A stretch of DNA of 64,000 nt from Silene latifolia (lineage: Eukaryota > Streptophyta > Magnoliopsida > Caryophyllales > Caryophyllaceae), in contig NC_133538.1 of the NCBI RefSeq assembly GCF_048544455.1, positions 25,935,469 to 25,999,468 on the forward strand, in the 5' to 3' direction. The stretch's first letter is position 1; each line of letters begins with the position of its first letter. The notes below the pieces were generated by a model, which saw nothing but the letters and a program-made list of their open reading frames with translations, searched no databases and was not told where the DNA came from. The translations under genes and the position numbers were made by a program. This document shows positions 58,051 through 64,000 of this stretch, in pieces.

Positions 58051-59274
58051 TTTATCTGAACCACGGGAACCATTCAATATCACTTTACCAATTTTCCCCC
58101 AAAATTACAAATCGCCAAACCCTCCTCCACCACCTCAAAACCCGACACCACCACCACCCTCCTCCACTTCCGGCGCCGCCACCACCACCAACAACACCAC
58201 CACGCCGTCGCCATCATTATAAGGTAACTTTTTGTGTTTTTCTTCTTTTCTCCTTTTTCTTTTTTCCTTTTCCTTTAATTGTTTTTAAATTTTTTTCTCC
58301 AAAGCCACCGCGACCTCCTGCCGCCACCACCCTGCCGCCGCCGCCGCGCCACCCCTGCCGCTGCCCCTCCTACCGCCGTCACCTTTCCTCTTTCTCATCT
58401 CCTTTTTCATTTTTTTTTGTGGAGCTAATTAGGTATTTGTCTTTTAATTTTTTTTTGTTTAATTATCTTAATTGAATTAGAATATTAGTTATTGTTTTAA
58501 TTATTGTTGAATTATTGTTGATGTTGATGCATGTTGACTTAGGATAGAAGCCAATTTTGTTTAAATGTTGATTGTAACGCTTTTAATGTATGCATTTATT
58601 TTTTTTGTTAATTAGATTATTGTTAAATTTTGTGAAATGTTAATGTTTTTAAAATGATAATTAGAATACATATGTAAATTGTAAAATTATTCATGTTAAT
58701 TTTTAAAATGATAATTAGACTAGAAGATATGTAAAATGAAAAATAAATCATGTTAGTTTATGTTAATTGAAAAAGTAGTCATTGTTGTATGTTTTGTTTT
58801 TAATAATGTTAAAATTATTGTTCATATTGACCTAGTACCCATTCAAAAATTACTCACTAGGAGTAATTTTTGAATAGTCCCCATTGTGGGACTGTCTTTG
58901 TACGTTTTAAGTCACTTAGGTAGTAAACATATGCTTGTGATTTGTTAATGAGAAAAGATTTTGGTGACAATTCCTTTAATGTTCTCTAAATGCATATGTA
59001 GAGTAATTATTTAATCTACATTGTGTTTTTGGAGAACGGATGGGAATTGCTGCCGAATTTTTTTTCCTCATTAATAAATCACAAATACATGTTTGCTAGT
59101 GACTTGAAACGTACATTGATGGGTTTAGGTTGGAGTGATAAGGACCCAAGTCAAAGAAATACAATATTTATATTGGTTAAAATGTTAAATTATTGTTTAT
59201 TATGCTTGATTTTGATTGTTGTTAGGTTATTATCTTTTTTAATGACATATATAAATGTGTAGATATATAATAAC
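58051..59274 (+). other. CACTA 5' region before TNP2
   Basis: Contains a CCACC/GCCGCC-rich stretch (58120-58210 and 58300-58380), then T-rich DNA that looks like a leader intron ending with an acceptor at about 59262 (TGTGTAG). The proline-rich ORF here is low complexity and is not called. Confidence 0.5.
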
Positions 59275-62200
59275 ATGAAAATATTAGAACGGCAGTGGAT
59301 GTATGAAAAATAAGACGAAAAAAAGAAACCCAAGAAAGCATATGCAGAGGGGGTGAAAGAGTTTATTAAATTTGCGGAAGGAAGAAGTGAGTACAAGAAT
59401 TTAGGTGAAATGAGGTGTCCGTGTAAGAAATGCAAAAACCTAGGTTTTAAAAGGAAAGCAGATGTTCAAATTCATCTTTGGTCGTATGGTTTCGCCGATA
59501 ATTATTATGTATGAACATATCATGGTGAGAAACTACCTAGTACAAATGCTAGTGAGAATCCTTACCGTGAGTTCGTGGAAAATGCATTGCGTGATACTGT
59601 TGACCAAATTTTGGAGGATCGACTTAATCCTGATGACCTTAACGATGAAGAAGTGCGTTATGAAACCCCGAACCCCCAAGTTTCTTCGTTCTTTAAAATG
59701 TTAGAGCAAGCCGAACAACTGGTGTTTGAGGGAAGTGATATGAGTTTGTTGCAAGCAGCTGCTAGGTTGTTATCACTCAAATGTGAGAACAACATATCTC
59801 TTAGACGCGCTAATGGTTTTGTGTCGTTCGTTGGTGACATAATTCCAAAGGAAAATCAAATGGCGCGCAATTTTAATGAGATTAAAAAAGTTCTGAAGGG
59901 ACTCCAACTTCCCCATGAAAAGATTGATGCATGTATCAATGGATGCATGCTTTTCTGGGAGGAAAATTCTAATCTTGAAGAATATACAAAGTGTCGTGCA
60001 TCTCGGTATAAAGGTAAAAAGAATTCAAGTGGGAGGCGAATTCCATGTAAACCAATAACTTATTTCCCGCTTGCGCCAAGGTTACAACGACTATATGCAA
60101 CCAAGCACATAGCAGGTGAGATGAGTTGGCACTACAAAAACTCTCGATTAAGAGAAAGGGGGACAATGGCACATCCAAGTGATGGAGAAGCGTGGAAGCA
60201 TTTCGATAGAGAGCATCCAGATTTTGCAAGTGAACCCCGGAATGTTAGGCTAGGTTTGTGTACGGATGGATTTCAACCTTTTGGGCAGTTTGGGACGAAA
60301 TACTCTTGTTGGCCCGTGATTGTGACTCCGTACAACTTACCTCCTTGGTTATGCATGAAGAGACAATTTATGTTCTTATCTGTACTAGTTCCTGGTCCTA
60401 AGAACCCGAAGTCAAATTTAGATGTTTTCCTTTAACCGTTGATCAAAGAGTTGAAACAACTTTGGGAAACCGGCGTGGACACCTATGATGTCTCTAAGAA
60501 ACAAAATTTTCAATTAAAGGCTGCATTAATGTGGACGATCAACGATTTCCCGGCATATGGCATGCTTTCTGGTTGGTCCACAAGTGGATATCGTGCCTGT
60601 CCTTATTGTCCAGAAAATGATCATAGATCTTTTTGGCATAAAAATAGCAAAAAGGTTTGTTGGTTTGATTGTCACCGTGAGTTCTTAACACCTGATCATC
60701 CTTTCCGCGACAATTGTAAGCATTTTCTTAAAAACAGAAAAACTGAGAATCGCATAGCCGCATCGAAACTAACGGGTGATGAAGTGTGGGAATCCGTAAA
60801 AGACTTGCCTAAAATAGTTGATGCTTCTGATAAAGAATTGAAAAGAATGAATGATCAGAATGAAGGTTGGTGGAAACAAAGCATATTCTGGGAACTTCCC
60901 TACTGGAAAACGTTGCTGATTCGACACAACTTGGATGTTATGCACATTGAGAAAAATTTTTTTGAACAACTTATCAACACCATCATGGATGTACCAGGTA
61001 AAACTAAATTTGACACTAAGGGTAAAGAAGACTTTAATGAACTTTGCTATAAACGGACCACATCATCTAGGTTTGTTTTATCAAACGCGGAGAAAAAGGC
61101 TCTATGTGACTGAGTTGCAAACTAAAAATTCCCGGATGGTTATGCTTCAGATTTGAGTCGGTGTGTTGACCATAAAAAGATTGTGTTACATTCCATGAAA
61201 AGTCATGATTGTCATGTCTTTATGGAACGACTACTCCCCGTTGCCTTGAAAGAGTTGCTCGTGACAGGTCCTTGGAATGCAATGACTGAGATAAGCCAAT
61301 TTTTTAGAGACCTGTGTACTTCTACGATTAGAGTTGATTCTATGGAACATCTGGAGTCAAACATTGCGGAGATAATATGCAAGTTAGAGAAGATATTTCC
61401 CCCGTCTTTTTTCAATTCCATGGAGCATTTGCCTCTTCACCTACCTTATGAAGCGAAAGTTGGAGGACCTGTTCAATATCGATGGATGTATCCATTTGAG
61501 AGATTTCTTAATCATATAAAAAAAAGATTGGCAATAAAGCTGGGGTGGAGGGTTCAATATGCAACGCTTTTTTGTTAGAGGAAATTTCAAATTTCTGTTC
61601 TTTTTATTTCGAAGATCACATTGACACAAAAGCAAAAGACTTAGATGTTGGTGTAAATTCCGATGACCAGTTGAAATCTAAGTTACCTGAGTTATTCAAT
61701 GATGACATGGGAACTACAACCGGAAAATGTATACAGAGGTACTTAACTAAGAAAGAGTATGAAGAAGCTCATTTTTATGTGTTAAGGAACTGTGGAGATT
61801 TTTTAGATACTTATGAAAAGTAAGTTAATACTTCATCATTACTCAATTGTTTTTTAATTATCAAATTAGATCGAATTTATAGGTAATTAATACATAACTA
61901 AAACATGCTTTCCCTACTTATAGGGAATTTGAGGCACATATCAAAATCAATTTTCCTGATGTCACATCCTCTGATGATGTTTGGGCATCACATGAGAAAA
62001 GTTTTCCGAAATGGTTCCGAAATCAAGTAAGTGATGATACATTTTCTTTGAAATTGAACTATACATTTAGATTTCTTATTAGATATTGAAAAAAATATAA
62101 CAACTTAATTAACATTTTTTTATTCATAGGTTCATAGATTGAAGGATCGTCTAATAATAGCTTTAGCATAGGGTCCTAGTAAGATGGTGAAGTCTTGGAG

Positions 62201-62889
62201 ATGGTATTCCATCAACGGCTATAAGTTTCGAGCTTATAAGGAGGGAGTTGATGTTTCGAAGTCTACGTTAAGCAATGGGGTTTCTGTGAATTCAACTGAA
62301 GGGTTGGACTACTATGGAACCCTAAATGAAGTAATTGAGCTTTCTTATTATGCCAAGCAAAGGGTTTATAGGGTTATATTGTTTAAATGTGATTGGCTTG
62401 ATAATTCCCCACAAGGACTTAGTATCCATAAGGTTTATGGACTTGTACATGTAAACGAGAAAAAAAAAACTTCGTGGACATAACCCATTTGTGGCAGCTT
62501 TTCAAGTTGATCAAGTTTGTTATGCTCCTTATCCAACCATTAAGAAAGGTAATCAAGGTATTCAGTGGTCCGCGGTTTTTAAAAACAAGGCAAGATCACA
62601 AGTTGATGCTCCTATTGAAAAAAGTGTCTTTCAAGAAGATGTGGTTGTGAATTATCACTCAATTTCACCGATTTTGTTGGAAGATATAGAGGATGAAGAT
62701 GTATACGAAGTGACAGTGGAAAGAGGTCAAGGGGAATATGACAGAGACGTCGGAGAAGAAGGGGATGAAGATGAAGTTGAAGATCTTATTAGATACGAAA
62801 ATGAGGAATCAGAGGAAGAAGTAGGAGTGCTATTTTCAGAAGATGAACCTGTTTTGATTTGTAGTGATAGTGATAGTGAGGAGGAATAG
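59275..62889 (+). pseudogene. TNP2-type CACTA transposase, decayed
   Basis: Read in order: Transpos_assoc domain (AYAEGVKEFIKFAEG, RCPCKKCKNLGF), Transposase_21 core (59700-60990; LVPGPKNPKSNLDVF, INDFPAYGMLSGWSTSGYRACPYC, LDVMHIEKNFFEQLI), DUF4218-like part (61153-61560; FFNSMEHLPLHLPYEAKVGGPVQYRWMYPFERF) and DUF4216-like part (SWRWYSINGYKF, YRVILFKCDW). An acidic tail ends at 62889. Introns at 61820-61923 and 62027-62129 have GT-AG ends. Breaks: TAA near 59310, TGA near 59512, TAA after LDVFL (60433), TGA and TAA near 61111-61125, frameshifts in A runs near 61520 and 62466, and TAG near 62168. The product would cut the element ends in the nucleus; this copy cannot. Confidence 0.85.
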
Positions 62890-63216
62890 TTGTAATTGTA
62901 CAATTATTAAACATTCAATAAAATTTGCCCTCCGTTTTTTATTACTTGTCGTTCTACCCTATTTGGTTTTTTGTTTTATACATGTCGTTTTAGCTTAACA
63001 TCAATAGTGTGTTTCAATTTCCAAGGTTTAGTCATAAGAAACCTCCCAATTCAGCAAATAAAATGCATTAAAGAAGAGGCAAGTGGTAATTAGTTCACAG
63101 TTTTCCATAGTTAGTGTTTGTTTCAATTGTTTATATATACCCTGCAGAAATGGATGTTTTGAACTAACGATTTTTTCTTTGAACTAACAATTTGAATTGT
63201 TTTTCATGCAGTGATT

Positions 63217-63993
63217 ATGCCGAACATTTTTCGCCGTTTGATTAGGAGCAATATTAAGGCAAATGCATCTCAACAGAATCGGGAGGACGACGAGGTTGAG
63301 GATGAGGAAGATCCTGAACCTCCATCACGAAGACAGGAGAACATGCAGGTGACTCTCTCAGCGGCCCGTGCTCGGCCAGATCATTTTTGGTAAGTTTATG
63401 TTAATTTTTTAATTTTTGAAAAACTAAACATTTGCAGTTTTAATTTCAAATATTTGTGTATTTTTCAGGTGGGATGACGAACCAATCAAGAAATATGTTA
63501 CTTGGTCGTTCACCCGTAACACAGGAGATGAGTACTTCACTAGGTGGGGTGAAGCGAGTAACGCACAGCGTCAGAAGATGTGGAGTTACTTTGCGGTAAT
63601 TATGTTTTTCAATAATAAGTTTCTTAAGTTTATAATAATTTTCTTAAGTTTATAAGAATTTTCATAAGTTTTATATAACTAATTTCACATTTGTTTTTGA
63701 AACAGAGTCATGTAAGATCCATCGATCCTGAGTATGATCATATTCCTGAGTGGCAAGCGAGGGTCACGAGGCGGATTACCACTCTTATTAATGGACTAAA
63801 ATATAACAAGAAACCGCCAAAGTGGGTGCCTGCTACTTGGTTGGAGAACCTTAGGAATAGGCCAAATGATCCTACTTTTGCCAAACATTCCAAAATCAAC
63901 ACGACAAATAGGAAGTCGGGTGGGAAAGATGGGAAAGCATTGGGCACCCACACTCTTGGTCGGAAGAGTTGCTCCGATGCTTTCAAGGAATTG
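63217..63993 (+). CDS. TNPA-type CACTA protein (Transposase_24-like), partial
   Basis: Three exons open in frame: 63217-63389, 63469-63595 and 63706-63993, each with clear GT-AG borders. The window ends within the next donor (GTAAGTA). The first Met follows an acceptor-like CATGCAG at 63204-63210. The N-terminus is acidic (EDDEVEDEEDPEP). Then WWDDEPIKKYVTWSFTRNTG, WGEASNAQRQKMWSYFA and VTRRITTLINGLKYNKKPPKWVP resemble the Ptta/En/Spm Transposase_24 region that binds subterminal repeats. Unlike TNP2 next to it, no stop or frameshift is seen in the visible part. Confidence 0.75.
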
Positions 63994-64000
63994 GTAAGTA

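Larger units (their letters stand above)
57463..64000 (+). mobile_element. CACTA (En/Spm) transposon, left end and most of the genes
   Basis: Starts CACTACAAAGAAAACG, the CACTA terminal inverted repeat, inside copia pol. It is followed by a palindrome-rich subterminal zone, a TNP2-type transposase gene and a TNPA-type gene running off the right edge. The right terminus and the three-base target duplication are outside the window. Confidence 0.92.

Noticed and set aside
57960-58475. 171-residue proline/histidine-rich ORF
   Set aside because: Low-complexity CCACC/GCCGCC sequence at the CACTA end, not supported as a gene.

Overview
The window is nuclear DNA of a flowering plant made almost entirely of nested transposable elements. 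I see no host housekeeping gene, rRNA or tRNA gene. Evidence for a plant: Ty1/copia and Ty3/gypsy LTR elements primed by plant tRNA 3' ends (initiator Met, Asp), a CACTA (En/Spm) transposon, a Tourist-like MITE, plant-mobile-domain coding sequence, and GT-AG introns. The style of the families suggests a eudicot, perhaps Caryophyllales; that is inference only.

Left part (1-32780). A minus-strand copia element contributes its primer site (about 43-58) and one LTR, split into 60-202 and 31491-32780. Inside that LTR sits a SIRE/Maximus-like copia element (203-31490, target duplication AAGGA at both outer ends) that has become an array of three tandem units of about 6.9 kb. Each unit carries gag, protease and integrase, but reverse transcriptase and RNase H are absent: the integrase linker runs straight into the polypurine tract. 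The unit junctions repeat 34 bp of flanking DNA and a 3' LTR cut near the predicted transcription start. Unit 1 was later hit by an 8.2 kb non-autonomous element (4271-12504) carrying one orphan ORF. Its outer LTR holds a solo gypsy LTR (298-2052).

Middle part (32781-46549). A minus-strand Athila-like gypsy element (here AthB; 5' LTR 44696-46549) has its gag split by a second Athila-like element (AthA, 33415-43927, target duplication CCGAC). AthA has gag and a 3' acidic ORF but no visible pol. AthA contains a Tekay-like LTR remnant and a solo copia LTR (37197-38478, duplication AAGGC). The AthB LTR contains a 316 bp Tourist-like MITE.

Right part (46550-64000). Remains of a Tat/Retand-like gypsy element: its integrase C-terminus lies on the minus strand (51670-52167), and two decayed genes lie on the plus strand beside it, a plant-mobile-domain gene with six exons and a DUF7745-like ORF with its own TATA box. 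A Tork-like copia element (52168-57462) cut the integrase and was itself cut by a CACTA transposon (57463 to beyond the window) with a decayed TNP2 gene and an apparently open TNPA-type gene.

The most unusual theme is the repeated use of short, family-specific palindromic words. Arrays of dyads sit upstream of the TATA box in several unrelated LTRs, their arm bases change while pairing is kept, and in two families the same word recurs inside the gag coding region. The CACTA subterminal region has the same style at larger scale.
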